Of a stretch of DNA of 64,000 bases, positions 1 to 11,776 are shown in pieces. The stretch is from Plicaturopsis crispa FD-325 SS-3 (taxonomy: Eukaryota; Basidiomycota; Agaricomycetes; Amylocorticiales; Amylocorticiaceae), in the NCBI GenBank assembly GCA_000827205.1, contig KN832554.1, forward strand, positions 613,263-677,262, given 5' to 3'. The notes under the pieces are model-generated. The model was given only the letters and a program-made list of their open reading frames with translations, was not told where the DNA came from and made no database searches. A program made the translations under genes and the position numbers. Within the stretch, counting starts at the first letter, position 1, and each line of letters begins with the position of its first letter.

Positions 1-1972
1 GGATATCTGGATAGATACCTAAACCCGCTCCACATACCTCCTTCGCAAACACATACTTCCAATCCCAGACTACCGTAGGCCATGGGTCATTTCAACTCGG
101 CAAATTTATAGACCTTGCATTGGTACATACCTCCCGGAACGCGATGACCATCCTTATCGATGGTCTGCTCTTTATCTTGAGGCCACTCGCAGTCCACATA
201 AGACAAGCGTATGGACGGTGGACGGCCAAGAGCAAGGCTCTGTCAAGTGACATGCTAGATTAGTTTCGTAAATAGGATGGAGTAAAGCTGTACGGACGTA
301 GAATGTTTCCGCGGCAAACATCTCCCAGAATAGTGAGCGCCTCCGCTGCACAGTTTTGTGGTCTAAGTTCCATCGGGCGCTGTCACGGTCTGTGCATAAA
401 AGAAAAGAGCGTGAGGTACTCGTGTTTTGATCTTGAGAAGATTAAGCAACGCACGGAGGCCAATCTGCATCGACGAATTGCAAATGGAGATGAATAAAGC
501 ATTTGCGAAAAAGTGCTTCACGACGTACACCCTGTGATAACTTGGATGCGAGAGAGAAGAGTGACCATGTGCCGTCCAAGGTATATCGACGGCCTGCAAG
601 ACTATAGTATAGGCCCATGACCAGAAGAGCCTGCACGGTAGCTATTTCCTTGGAATCGAAGACACCGCGCAGAACCAAAGCGCTGCGCCCGAGCTGAAAC
701 CAGGATTCGGCCTCGTCGTTGTAAGGCGGGAGCGTGAGGTCCATAAGAGATCCAACAGCAAAAACATAGTACAGAACCGCTAATTTGTGTGGCGATATAG
801 AGACGGAGGGCTTGATGCCGTCTTGTATCTCCTGCGCGACCTTGTAAGTGGGAATCAAGAAGTCTTCGATGAGTTCGTCACGCTGTATAGGCTTGATCGA
901 CGAACACGCCTGTTCGATGAACGTCTCGCAGAGCGACCATGCGCGGGGCTGAAGGGGAAGGAAGTTGTACAGGATGTCGAGCGAATTGGCCTTGTGCCAC
1001 GCGCCTCCAGACATGAAAGGGAAAATATGCGACAATTGAGCTACGTCCGCCGACACAGGGAGAGACTCTTCTTCGTCTAAGCGGTCTTCGCCTCCGATAC
1101 CAGCGCCGGCCTATGCGATAACCACGCTTGAGATTGATGACCAAACTGTTCTTGAGATAACGCACCAATAATAACGCCTCGGTCCCGGCCGTGTGTCCAA
1201 AATACGACCCCGTGTCACCATCCACACCATCCTCTATCGTCAACGTTCCTAAGGCGTCGATGGTCTCGTGGAGGTCCGTCGAGTAAGGTTCTGGCTCTTG
1301 TACCCGTGCATTCTGAGCGTCAGAGCCAAATTTCACTGTGAGGAGTTCGCCCTGTAGGAGCGGGTGCGTCTCGTTCGAGACTTGGGCTTGAAGTATAGCT
1401 AGCGCGTCCTCCAGCAGGCGGATTCGCTGCCCCATGTCCGCAATTGTGCGGTGCAATTGTTCGGTACTAGCGAGCACCATTCTAACGAAGCTTCAAATGT
1501 ATACAGGTGAATTGTTGCAAGAATTTAAGTACCTTGTTCCCTGACCCGTAGAAAGGCTGCCATTTGGGCATATATTGTGGCATCCTGCGAGCCGGTAAGC
1601 AAGAAGATCACTCCTACTTTGTTGACAGGCAGACCTCGTCGAACACAAGAGCCACCTACATCGTAGTTTAGTCTTTGCCTTTATAGCAGAATTGGATCCA
1701 CGAACAAGGGAGCTTTTTATCGCATTTCAACTTCAGCCTTCGCGGTTCTTGTGAGTGCAATTTATCGCGTCAAGTTCCAGTGACAAACGCACCTTGTGCA
1801 TTCTGCACAACTAATCTATTTCGGATGGAGATAACGTTAGACAAGGCTGAGAACCATAAACTATTCGTGTACGCACTTCTCCTTTTGCACGTCTGCTGTC
1901 AACCGGACTTAGTTTCTTGTACGATCGGCGAGGCGCTGCGGTATTCCTGGTCAGAACCGGATCCACAGGCAT
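1..1972 (-). CDS. Zn2Cys6 transcription factor, left paralogue (3' part outside window)
   Basis: Fungal Zn(II)2Cys6 DNA-binding activator, expected in the nucleus. The start ATG (complement of 1970-1972) opens a short basic N terminus, MPVDPVLTRNTAAP. Small exons between about 1815 and 1532 then give the zinc cluster CAECTRLKLKCDKKLPCSSC followed by VRRGCHNIC, spacing C-x2-C-x6-C-x5-C-x2-C-x8-C, and the linker SLSTGQGTR. A coiled-coil follows (TEQLHRTIADMGQRIRLLED, 1370-1480). The fungal middle homology region (Fungal_trans type) lies at about 450-1060 with motifs GGAWHKANSLDILYNFLP and LVMGLYYSLAGRRYTLDGTW. The segment at 80-240 encodes LALGRPPSIRLSYVD-like sequence. It is about 4 kb from a head-to-tail paralogue with the same exon layout. 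The gene is cut by the left edge, so its C terminus is unseen. Target genes are unknown. Confidence 0.9.
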
Positions 1973-2392
1973 TCTTGTTCAACCGTATCCACAGGGTACA
2001 GAGAGAAAAGCGTCCTACAATACAGCGTGTTAGAGAAAACTTCACATCAACGCTTCGCCAACTCGGACACCTTCATAATCACTGAGCAGGAACAGTTTGT
2101 AGCGGTTTCCAGGTCGCCGCAGGTCGCCGCCGGGCCTGGATCCACGTGGCTGCCACCCGAAACGCCACATATCTTGATGCCAAAAACTCTATCTCTCAGA
2201 TCTCTCTCGTCGATTGCTGGGTCGGTGTGCATAGGTTTTTCGAGCGCGACGTCCTCGATGGACGCGAAAAGCCCACGAAATGAACTACGATGCCCCGCTG
2301 CCAATGCTATATTGGTAGAAAGACAGATTATATAGATAGCATCTAGAAAGTAAGTATACAGCATCTGGGCTACAGTGAGTCAAGCGTCCCAA
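1973..2392. promoter_or_regulatory. Spacer between the two transcription factor genes
   Basis: About 420 bp between the stop codon of the right paralogue (2393) and the start codon of the left one (1972). It must hold the right gene's 3' end and the left gene's promoter. No clear TATA box or coding exon was seen. A short direct repeat, caggtcgccg, occurs twice near 2110-2130. Confidence 0.5.
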
Positions 2393-5300
2393 TCAGCCCT
2401 CCAGAAATCCAGACTCCCTCATAAACGAGATCCACGACTCATCCATGGCAGACTCCCCGGCCATCAAGAAATCGAGGTCTGCAAAGTTTGCGGCATCGGA
2501 CTCTGCCAAAGGTGGGTATTCCGGAGCACCGTATGCCACGTCCTCGAAAGGGTTGAAGAAGGTAGACGTGGGCTCGCATGTCGGAACGGGAGGGGCATCA
2601 TCTGTTGGAAGAAAAGGACATGATGGTGTGGACCAGGCCAGCGGGGGTGCCGCTGGTATCGAAGACGGCGGGTGCGGTGGAGGTGGTGGAGGTGGCAACA
2701 CCGAATCTGGCGGCGATTGCTGGGGCATGGCGAACGGCGACGGGGAAAACGGCCTGTACGTGTCCTCGTGCTTTATACTATGCTGCTCCCCATGGTCTTT
2801 GCGAATGTGCTCGTGGTCGTGGTCGTGGTCGTGGTCGTGCTTTGGGGGCGACGAGCCATTGCTCTTCGTGGTTGCTGCATTGGGGTTGGGATGAAGGGAG
2901 AGGAACTCTACGAGGGACGGGTGAACATCCGCGTGAGGCGAATCGTGCGAGGGCGTCGAGGGAGAGGCGTCCGCATCGTGGGCATTCGATGTGTAATCAT
3001 ATTTTCTCTTTTGCTTGGAAAGGATTTTGACGACCAAAACTCGAGTCTGCCCACCGAACAAGGCGAGCTCATCGTCACCTTCCTCTTGCAGTGTGTGTAT
3101 ACTACGATCAACGTTCGGCAAGGGGTTTCCACTTTGGTATTGAGAATACACCTGTATCGCCTTGGCTCGAAGCCGCGTCAAAATCGCCTATGGCCAGAGG
3201 AATTATCAGTCGATGCGCACGATGAATATGATGATAATGCATACCAAGCCACTTTGTCCACGTCGATTCGATTTTGCCCCCTTTTCGAAAAGATCCACCG
3301 CAAGCCCGAGCTCTATGAAGCAAGTGGCCGCCATACTTGAGGAAGGCGACCGTGTTACTATGGACCCGACGATTATCTAGAACACCCATATCAGATCATT
3401 CGAGGCTGACGCTAGAGACGAGTATACTGACAGCGGATGAGAAAAGATGTGTCCAGATTGCCCACCACCGTAGACACAAGTCCGGGAAGCACTCATAATG
3501 GTCTACAAACAGCATGCTAGTCAAGCAAAGACGGTTTATCATTAGGTCGCACGTACCGATGGAGAGTTTGATGACAGCAGAAGCACAGCGATAAGTAGCG
3601 AGGAACGACGGCGCATATTGACTACGCAGAGGATTCGCTGGGTGGTCGAGCAAGGCCTGCGCAAAGAAGCTTCGGTGCAAGTACATCATGCCTAGAAAGA
3701 CTAATAAGCTACAGGTACTGCGACGGAATGCAGCTGTTACACTCAACTGATAGAACGGAAATGTGAGATGACGCGGGTTTGCAAGTAAAAAGACGGTGTA
3801 ATGTGTTGATTGTCTGAGAAGTTTCGGAGCTGTGGCGGGACCATCAGTTCTCGAATCTGCAAACGAGTGATGTTAGATATACGCTCTCGGCATTCGGATT
3901 GCACACTGACCTTGCGATCGAGCTCGAGAATGGTTTCATATTTTGGCGGAACAGCCGTCAAAGTTTTCTCGGTTATAGGTGCAAGCACCTGCGACGCGTC
4001 AGGATACTAATGATGGGACTTAGATTTACCCCACATACCTCCTTCGCAAACATGTACCTCCAAGCCCAAACTACCATAGAGTGCACGTTAGTCTACCTCA
4101 AACAATCAATGGGCCATTATCATATTGGACGTACCTCCTGGTACGTGATTACCATCCTTGTCGATTGTCTGGTCTTTGTCTTCGGGCCACTCGCAATCAA
4201 CATAGGATAAGCGTATACACGGTGGACGGCCAAGGGCAAGACTCTGTTGAAAGGACACGCCAGATTAGTGGCGTAAGTAGAGTATAGGAGAGCTGCACGG
4301 ACATAGAAAGTTTCTGTGGAGAATATTTCCCAGAATAGCGTGCGTCTCCGCTGGACGGTTTTGTGGTCCAAATTCCATCGGGCGCTGTCGCGGTCTACAT
4401 GAAAGGAACGTGAGCTAGCTGTACGTATATTGGTATTGAGAAAGTCGAGCAACGCACGGAGGCCAATCTGCATTACCAAAGTGAAGGCGAAAATGAGTAT
4501 TGAGTATCCGATCAGACAGCGAATCTACGCACGCCCTGTGACAGCTTCGCTGCGAGAGAGAAGAGCGACCAGGTGCCGTCCAGAGTATATCGTTGGCCGG
4601 CAAGACTGTAGTAAATGCCCATCAGCAGGAGAGCCTGAACAGTAGCGATTTCCTTGGAATCAAAGACCCAGCGCAAGACCAAGGCGCTACGCCCCAGTTG
4701 AAACCAGGATTCAGCCTCGACGTTGTAAGGCGGAAGCGTGAGGTCCATAAGCGATCCAACGGCAAAAACGAAATATAGAACTGCCAGTCTGTGCGGCGAT
4801 ATATAGACGGAGGGATTGATGTTGTCTTGTTTCTCCTTCGCGGCTTTGTAGATGGGGATCAGAAAATCTTCGACGAGCTCTTCGCGCTGGATAGGCCGGA
4901 ACGAGGAAGATGCCTGTTCGACAAATGCTTCGCAAAGTGACCATGCACGGGGTTGTGGGGGAAGAAAGTTGTACAGAATGTCGAGGGATTTGGCCTTGTG
5001 CCACGCGCCTCCCGACACGAAGGGGAAGAGATGCGACAGTCGAGCGACGTCCGCAGACACAGGGAGAGATTCATCGTCGTCTAAACAGCGTGCGCCCCTC
5101 ATATCAGCGCCGGCCTATACGATACCAAACCAAGTATCAGACCAACGACTGCATCAAATTGAGATTAGCATACTAGCAGCAACGCCTCGGTCCCGGCTGT
5201 GTGTCCAAAATATGCTCCCGTGTCACCACCTACACCTGCTATCGTTAATGTTCCGAAGGCATCAATGGTGTCGTGGACGTCCGTCGCGTGAGGTGCTGGT

Positions 5301-5981
5301 TCTTGTGCTAGTACCTCACGAATGTCAGGGCCAAATTTCACCGTGAGGAGTTCGTCTCGTAGTAGAGGGTGCGCGTCGTTCGATACTCCGGCTTGGAATA
5401 TAGCTAGCGCATCCTCTAACTGGCGGATTCGCTGACCCATGTCGGCAATCTTGTGGTGCAATTGTTCGGTGTCAGCGAGCACAAATCTAACAATGCTTCA
5501 GAGATGAATACTGCAGATTTATTACAAGAGCTCAAGTACCTTGTTCCTTGGCCTGTAGAAAGGCTTCCATTTGGGCAAATGGTATGGCATCCTGCAAGCC
5601 GGTAAGCATAAATAAAGACCCTCCTATTCTATTGACAAGCGAACCTCGTCTGACACAGGAGCTACCTACATCAAAAGTTTAGTCTTCACCTTCAAAACTG
5701 GATAAGCACGAACATGGTAGTTTTTTGTCGCATTTCAGCTTCAACCTCCACGGTTCTTGTGAGCGCCATGATCACGTCGACTTTAATGGACAAACGCACC
5801 TTCTACATTCTGCACAGCTAATCTATTTCAGACAAAGAACCATTAGACACGCGTGAAGAGCACGAACTATTCGTGTACATACCTCTCCTCTTGCACGTCT
5901 GATGTCGATCTCTTCGTCCGTACTCAACTTCCTGAACGATCGGCGAGACGCTGCGGCATTCCTGGGAAGATCCACGGGCAT
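2393..5981 (-). CDS. Zn2Cys6 transcription factor, right paralogue (complete)
   Basis: Complete fungal Zn(II)2Cys6 activator of roughly 900 residues spread over many short exons. The ATG is at 5979-5981 (MPVDLPRNAAASRRSFRKLS). The zinc cluster, assembled from exons at 5823-5540, reads CAECRRLKLKCDKKLPCSSC then VRRGCHTIC. A coiled-coil (5400-5482) and the fungal-specific middle homology region (4512-5102, then 4120-4400: RTLFWEIFSTETFYVRAALL) follow. Later exons give WRYMFAKE (about 4040), PITEKTLTAVPPKYETILEL (3930-3988) and MYLHRSFFAQALLDHPANPL (3620-3690). The last large exon (2393-3181) encodes DELALFGGQTRVLVVKILSK and a long low-complexity tail with an H-D-H-D-H-D run and a poly-proline stretch, ending FMRESGFLEG-stop. 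Such acidic, Pro- and Ser-rich tails are typical of activation domains. Regulated genes are unknown; it is a tandem duplicate of the gene at 1-1972. Confidence 0.93.
2815..2843 (+). repeat. tggtcg hexanucleotide microsatellite inside the TF coding exon
   Basis: A run of gtggtc/tggtcg units on the + strand. On the coding (minus) strand it gives alternating His-Asp codons (HDHDHDHDHEH). It is in frame and so can change length without breaking the protein. Confidence 0.8.
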
Positions 5982-6375
5982 TGTTGTTCAACCACGAAGT
6001 ACGGAAAGAAAGGCGCCCTACAGTGACATTCAGTATACAATGCAGCGTATTCAAGAAGATATGGTCGTGAAACAAGTTGGAGCAGCAAACAGGAGAACTC
6101 TGCCTCGACGCCTCCCGCGGAGTGACCCACAGCGGCCTACAACGGACAACGGGGGTTTCAAGTGGATGCCGGGGATTACAAACCGTCACGAGCACGTGGC
6201 GACTGACTCGCCGAATGTTTACGCAAATCTCGGTTGAATCTCGGAGCCGCAAGATTACAAGTCGCGACGCCGCTAAATTTCGAGCAAAAACATGTTATTG
6301 TGCTTGAAAGATATGGTACGGGAATTAACATTAGCTGTACAGATTTAATGGCCTATATATCACTGACTGCGTGAA
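5982..6375. promoter_or_regulatory. Spacer: TF promoter and oxygenase 3' end
   Basis: About 390 bp between the start codon of the right TF (5981) and the stop of the 2OG oxygenase gene (6376), both on the minus strand. No coding exon or repeat was recognised. It should contain the TF promoter and the oxygenase polyadenylation region. Confidence 0.5.
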
Positions 6376-9300
6376 CTAAGTGAGGTCGATGGTCTCCAGG
6401 AGCTCGTAGTTCGCGCGCTTCCGCTTCTGAGGTTGGGGCTGGGCAGAAGGAGCTGCTGACGCTGGACCCGAAGCAACCGAGCTCGTCGACGGTACGACCA
6501 TGGATGCAGTAGGCCGTGATGGTCCCGCAGCTGGTGGCACAATGGGGTTCGAAGGGATGCGTGTTCCGACGGGTACTGGACCACCGTTTATACGATTCAT
6601 TAGTTCGTGATAGTCGTTCTCGAAGATCATCTTTTGCGTTTGCACATCCGGACTGATGGCATTCAGAATGGACAGCGCTCTGGCTTGCTCGGCTTTCCAT
6701 TTGGACGGCTCGACCAGCGCCTTTGTCTTCGACACCTGTGTCATCACCCTCGTCAAGTAAGACACTAAAATAACATAAAACACGTCCACGTACCGTCAAT
6801 CCCTGCGGGGTGGTCCGAATCATGTCCCATGTCGCGACCGAGCGGCCCCCGTATTTCGCCAGCTGACCTTCTACGTGTTTTCGCTTAGGGGCACCTATAC
6901 GGCTCATAGAAAGTATGCTTTCCGGACTCCCCGTTAGGAATCGTTTGACTCGCACGCAGTGCTCGCATTGGCATGTATTTCGCTCGACGATGGCCAACAG
7001 ATTACCGGGGTCCGCAGGCTTCGCGCCCAAGATCTTGTTCACGAAAGCCAGCATGATCCACTTGAAAGTGTGTCGGTACGGGTCCGTAGTCACTGATATC
7101 TTCCGGCGTTGCAGCACGGTGCGCACGTCCGTGATGAGGGGCACCATGAAGTCCTTGATGTATTTCTCCGTCATGGAGGCACCGTCGGCGCGTAGCACGC
7201 GCGAAAATAGCTTCACAGGACTGTGTCCGGTGTCGAGGCAAAAATTCAGAAGAGCGATAACGGAGTTGCGGTTCAGTGCAATAGCCGACCGTTGGATTAA
7301 GTCGTCGACCAGTTCCGAGGAGATCGTGGGGACGGAGATGGCGTGCTCGGGCTTGAAGCCGTGGGTGGTCTCATACGATGTTAGTCGTTTGATGATAGCC
7401 CGACATAGCGCCTCGCTTGGCGGCCATGATTTGATTCTTGGAATCATACGGCCGATGAGCTTTTGATTCCCGGTGTCCAAGCACAAATTGAGAAGGCCGA
7501 GGATAGAGTCATGGCTCGTGCCAGTGCAGCGATTGACAAGGTCTTCGATTAGTTCCGCAGAGATCGCGTGGACGGAGAGTGTGTTCTCGGGTTTGGATTC
7601 ATGTACGGACTCCTTCGCGGTCAGCCGTGCAATGAACGCTCGGCAGAATTTCTCGTTAGGCTGCATTACTTTGACCTTGCGAATTATCCTCCCAATGAGC
7701 TGAGGGTTCCCCGTCTCTAAGCATAGATTGAGAACACTGAGGACGGAATCGTGGCTCATGCCATTGCATCGTTCGACCAAGTCGTCTACCAATTCAGTAG
7801 ATATCGAGGATACCGACACTGGGCTACCTGCCGTGAGACCGAGTTCGGCATGGTGCGCGATAAGTTGTTGGATGAACGCCCGACAAAGTGCCTCGTTGAC
7901 CGGCAGCCTTTTAATCTGAGGGATAATACTATAAACGATCATGGTAAGTAGGAGCCTTCGAATGACCTGAAAAGGATACTAACACTTCGCGAAATAATTT
8001 TACTCCGCCGCCCAAAGCAACCGCCTCAAATATGGCGGAGAATTCATCGGCGGTCGGGACTTTACGGTCGATTTGCTGCATATACAGTTGGAGCGCGGCG
8101 AGGCTGAGCGCCTCCATCCCGGGCACGGCGGAGGGCCCGGCCGAAGGAGGCTGAATTTTTTTGAGCAGTGGGACCAGAGGAATGAGCACGTTGACGGCGC
8201 GTTGACGAGCCACATCCACAGAGATGCCTTTCGTAGAAGCCAATTTCTCAACTATAACGGCAGCGAGCTCCCTATTCTCCGTTTGAAAGCACGCGTGGAA
8301 ATAGCTGAGAGCCAATGCTGGAGTAGGGATATCCTGAGGCGGAGCCGGTCGGTTGTAGGCGAGCCCGTAGCTGTAAGAAGGCACTTGCGGCGCGGGTTTT
8401 GGCGCTGTCCCTGGTACAGGCTTGTAAAAGTCTGTTTTAGAAATTGCTGACGAGAGAAGCTCGGTAACAACGCGGTCGACGTCGGCAGGATCGGTCTCAG
8501 ATTGGCACAGCATGTTCTTGTCGGCATGAAGAGAGGTAGCGAAGGAGACCATGAAGGACGAGTCGGCGACCAGAACAAGCTGTGGCAGAATGCTAGACAA
8601 GAATGATAATGGAGGTTAGCGGTGTATATTAGGGAAGAGTAGAACAAATGTACGAACACATCCTTAAGGAAGGGGGCACCTCCGCCGTCACGGGAGATCT
8701 CGACAATAAGCTTTTCTTCGTTCGCAACAGGCTTAGAGATGCTTTTGAAGAATGCATCCCGTTTTTCGTATGCCCACGTAACGCTGATGATATCTGGCCT
8801 CTCCGCACTCAGGCTCACCAGCGCCTTCAACAATTTGTATCGACCCATGTTGGTAGGGTCATACTTCAAAACGTCTTCGAGGCTGTAAAGAGCAGTGAGT
8901 TTGGTGCACCAAAGCTGGAGAACAGTGGGCTTACAAAGTATGAATATGCGCGAAACCGAAGCGCAAAGTTGCCGCTATTGTCTCATCGACACCAATCAAA
9001 TCGACACGTTTGTTGGCACCGCACACGGCCGCAGAGCGAAGCCAGAGAGCAACGTCGCCCCAGCCACAAGCGGCATAGTGCAGACCATTGATCGCATCTG
9101 CGCCTGAAAAGCGTTGACATTTCACACCGCGAAGGAGGAATTCCACGAGAAGGCGTTCTTCTTTGTTTGCGCGGCGCGAGGTCGATTCCATGAGGGTTTC
9201 GACGGCTATTGAGGGATCGTCGCGGTATTCCATGTCCGCATTATGGCAATGCGGCCAGATGACGAGGACGGAACGTCTATACCCTGTGTACAAATGAGGT

Positions 9301-11498
9301 CATGCACGGTAGGTGAGTGAACCCGGACTCACATTGCTCCATCGAGCCCGCGTACTAGACGTGGACATGTTTGTGAGCAATAGCTTTACCAGCATACAGG
9401 TCGAAAGATCACTCACGTTGCCTTGGTAGCCTTCATACTCCTGCTCGTCAGGATCGCCGTCTTCAACGATATCCCTGAGGTCTTGAGGAATAAACTCGCT
9501 GTCATCCAGCTCGTCGCCGTCGTCGAGCTCGTCGCTGATTAGGGTCCCGTCGAGTTCAACGAGATGATTAATTGTCATCGTGCGCTCCTCAACTTCGCCC
9601 ATCGTCGCATCGTCGCCGCCGCCATACTCGTCTTCGTCTTCGTCCTCGTCCCAATACCCATAACGCCTACGGCCATAGCGACCGCCGCCGCCATAACGCC
9701 CACCACCATAACCATGATAGCCAGTATCTTCAGCGGATCCCGTGAGGTGGCACTCTAGACTCGCAAGCGCAAGATGGAGGTTGTGCTGCTTCGCAAGTGC
9801 TTCAAGTAGCGCAAGCTTATGCGCGTCGACGCCTTTCAGCGCTGTCCGCTTCAAAGTGGCTTGTGCGTAGTGGTGGTCTAGTAGATAAATTATCTTCTCC
9901 GGTGGTGCCGCAGTCTGTTGCCACGATAGCAAGACGTGGCGCAGCTTTCCGACGACAGCGTGCGACTCAGGGAGCGAGGGAGGGATCGCAGCAGGATTAG
10001 TATGCAGGAGATTGTAGGATATGGCTAGGCGGTAGCCGGAGGTAATAGGCTTAATTTCGTGCGTAACGTCGGTATACCACGCGAGGACAGAGGTTTGCAT
10101 GGGGCTCTTTGGACCGCCGGAGGCCATGGTGGCGTTGAGCTCGCCATGCGAGAGTACGGCTTCACCACCTGTGAAAAACGACGGCAGGACCACAACAATT
10201 GTGGCGAACATCCCAGCCGCCTTTTCGGTGCTGAAATTGTGATCAGTTGACAATGCAACGCGTCTGATGATAGACCTACTCTTTGTGCGGCAGGAAACTG
10301 CTATTATCGTGAGCATATACAACACGCGGAGCGAGTAGAAGAGAAACTTACTGAGAACCGGTCTCGTATAGCAGCAATTTGTACGGCTCACATCGCGGCT
10401 TACTTGACTTGAAGTCAACTCCCAATGTGGTACAGACATCCTGAACAACGCTTTGCATCCAAGCGTTCCAGGTCGGGTTATCAAAGTGCAGCTAAAAGGT
10501 ACATGAGCAACGCGATAAGCCGACTCTCGCAAAAGCTTACCTTGGACGCGTCAATTTCCCAAGTGTCTCTGACAGTCGTGTCCACGACAGTGCGTTCGCC
10601 TTTACCGAAAGGTGCGTGCTGACTGCACGCGACGATGGCCTGCGCATCGCGTGAAGAAAGCGGCAGGCCGACGTGACCGAGACCATCGACACGAAGGACG
10701 GGATTTGGTGCATCGGCATAGGACCTGTAAGAGGAAAATGTTCCAGTAAATTCAAGCGGTCCGGCCAGAATTTCCTCGAGGTCGCCCTGTAGATGACGGT
10801 CAGAAACGGGATAACAGAACATGCTGAATACGCACCCTGATATCAGTAGATGGATTCTCTACCAGGGGTTCGTCCGGCTCTAAGTCTTCCTCTTCCTCCT
10901 CGTCTTCATCGTCATCATATTGCTCCTCGTCGTCTCGCCCATCCTCCTGCTCCAGTTCTTGTGCATCTCCGGACTCCATGTCAGCATCAACATCTTCATG
11001 TCCTACAGCGCCTAAACAGTCCTGCAGAAGATCTGCGGAGACTTCCCCGTCTAATGTGACAGGTCTCTTGTCGTCCGTTTGTTCCGCGACACCAGCCATG
11101 TTATCGTCTGCAGTGTCGGCCAGCGTATCGGCGCGTCCATCTTCTGTCGCGTCCGAGATAGCTTGGCCTTTGGATATGGTTTCCTGTAAGTCGTCGTGTA
11201 CAGCCTCTTCGTCCTCCTAAACAAACGCAATATTGATTACGATGCATGTATTGATTGACACAAGATTTCCGCTACGCACGTCGTCGATCCTTTCCTTCCC
11301 AGGAGACTCGCTCTCTCGCTTGGAAAAATTTCAGTCGTTGATAGTCGCGCGTGCAGCTGAACGTACGGGTGGAAACAAACGTCGAACAGTTGTAGGAGAT
11401 TTTCCTCCCGAGCTCTGTGCAAGATAACCTTAGATCTAGCGCGTGCAGAAATGAAGAAAGTCGAATACCTGTACCGCAGTGTGTTCTGTGCGCGCCAT
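6376..11498 (-). CDS. Large 2OG-Fe(II) oxygenase-domain protein with C-terminal 80-residue repeats
   Basis: Prolyl-4-hydroxylase-like 2-oxoglutarate/iron oxygenase, large (of order 1,400 residues), substrate unknown. The start is set at 11496-11498 (MARTEHTAVQ), spliced to a very acidic segment (10850-11220). The oxygenase core lies at about 9950-10480. Iron ligands are visible as HKD, whose Asp codon is split by an intron (about 10218-10275), and the His of DVTHEIKPITSGYR, whose Arg should bind 2-oxoglutarate. TEKAAGMFATIVVVLPS and FFTGGEAVLSHGEL are family-typical. A Gly/Tyr/Arg-rich and acidic insert sits at 9560-9730. WYRRSVLVIWPHCHNADMEY (9235-9290) precedes a helical C-terminal half. 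Three tandem 80-residue repeats follow (7202-7924), then TCQCEHC (about 6970), a basic KRKR patch and a final ETIDLT-stop (6376). Multi-exon proteins of this build occur in many Agaricomycetes, usually annotated only by the oxygenase domain. Several exon joins in 8,600-9,000 are inferred. Confidence 0.85.
7202..7924 (-). repeat. Three tandem ~240-bp coding repeats in the oxygenase gene
   Basis: Three consecutive units of about 80 residues at 7924-7685, 7684-7445 and 7444-7202 (coding direction). Shared positions include ALCRAFI/FCRAFI/ALCRAII, ISTELVDDLVERC/ISAELIEDLVNRC/ISSELVDDLIQRS, and LLNLCLDTGN. They look like paired alpha-helices. A weaker related unit (ALSYFHACFQTENRELAAVI) lies upstream near 8250-8310. 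Confidence 0.85.
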
Positions 11499-11776
11499 AT
11501 TGACGTCCTTTTTTGAAAGAGAGTGTTTTATTAAGGAGATATACGGTTTTTAGAGAAATAACGTCGAGCGCGTCGGCGTCGCGTCCGAGCAGAGTGACAA
11601 GTGACAAGACCGTGACCGCTGGTGTCAGGAGTCACGCACCCCTGTAATTGTCAATTACTGCAACCGTTGTACCGCTGCTAAGTTACTTTGAGCAGGAATT
11701 CACTCAGACACTTGACAGTCCTCGCAGACTCAGACGAAACTCGACATACACATAAGTGCCTTTCGCCTCCGATTCA
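11499..11776. promoter_or_regulatory. Divergent promoter: oxygenase (-) and E2 enzyme (+)
   Basis: Only about 280 bp separates the two start codons (11498 minus, 11777 plus), so the two genes must share or abut their promoters. No TATA-like box stands out. Confidence 0.6.

Noticed and set aside
2445-3340. Several plus-strand open frames including Gly- and Val-rich ones
   Set aside because: They mirror the His-Asp and Pro runs of the TF coding exon on the minus strand.
1-5981. Left TF copy as a pseudogene
   Set aside because: Hand-splicing restores an intact zinc cluster and open middle homology region, with no in-frame stop in the exons seen.
6915-7466. Long plus-strand open frame (183 codons)
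   Set aside because: It is antisense to the repeat region of the oxygenase gene; the minus-strand frame has clear repeats and domain logic, so this is a shadow.
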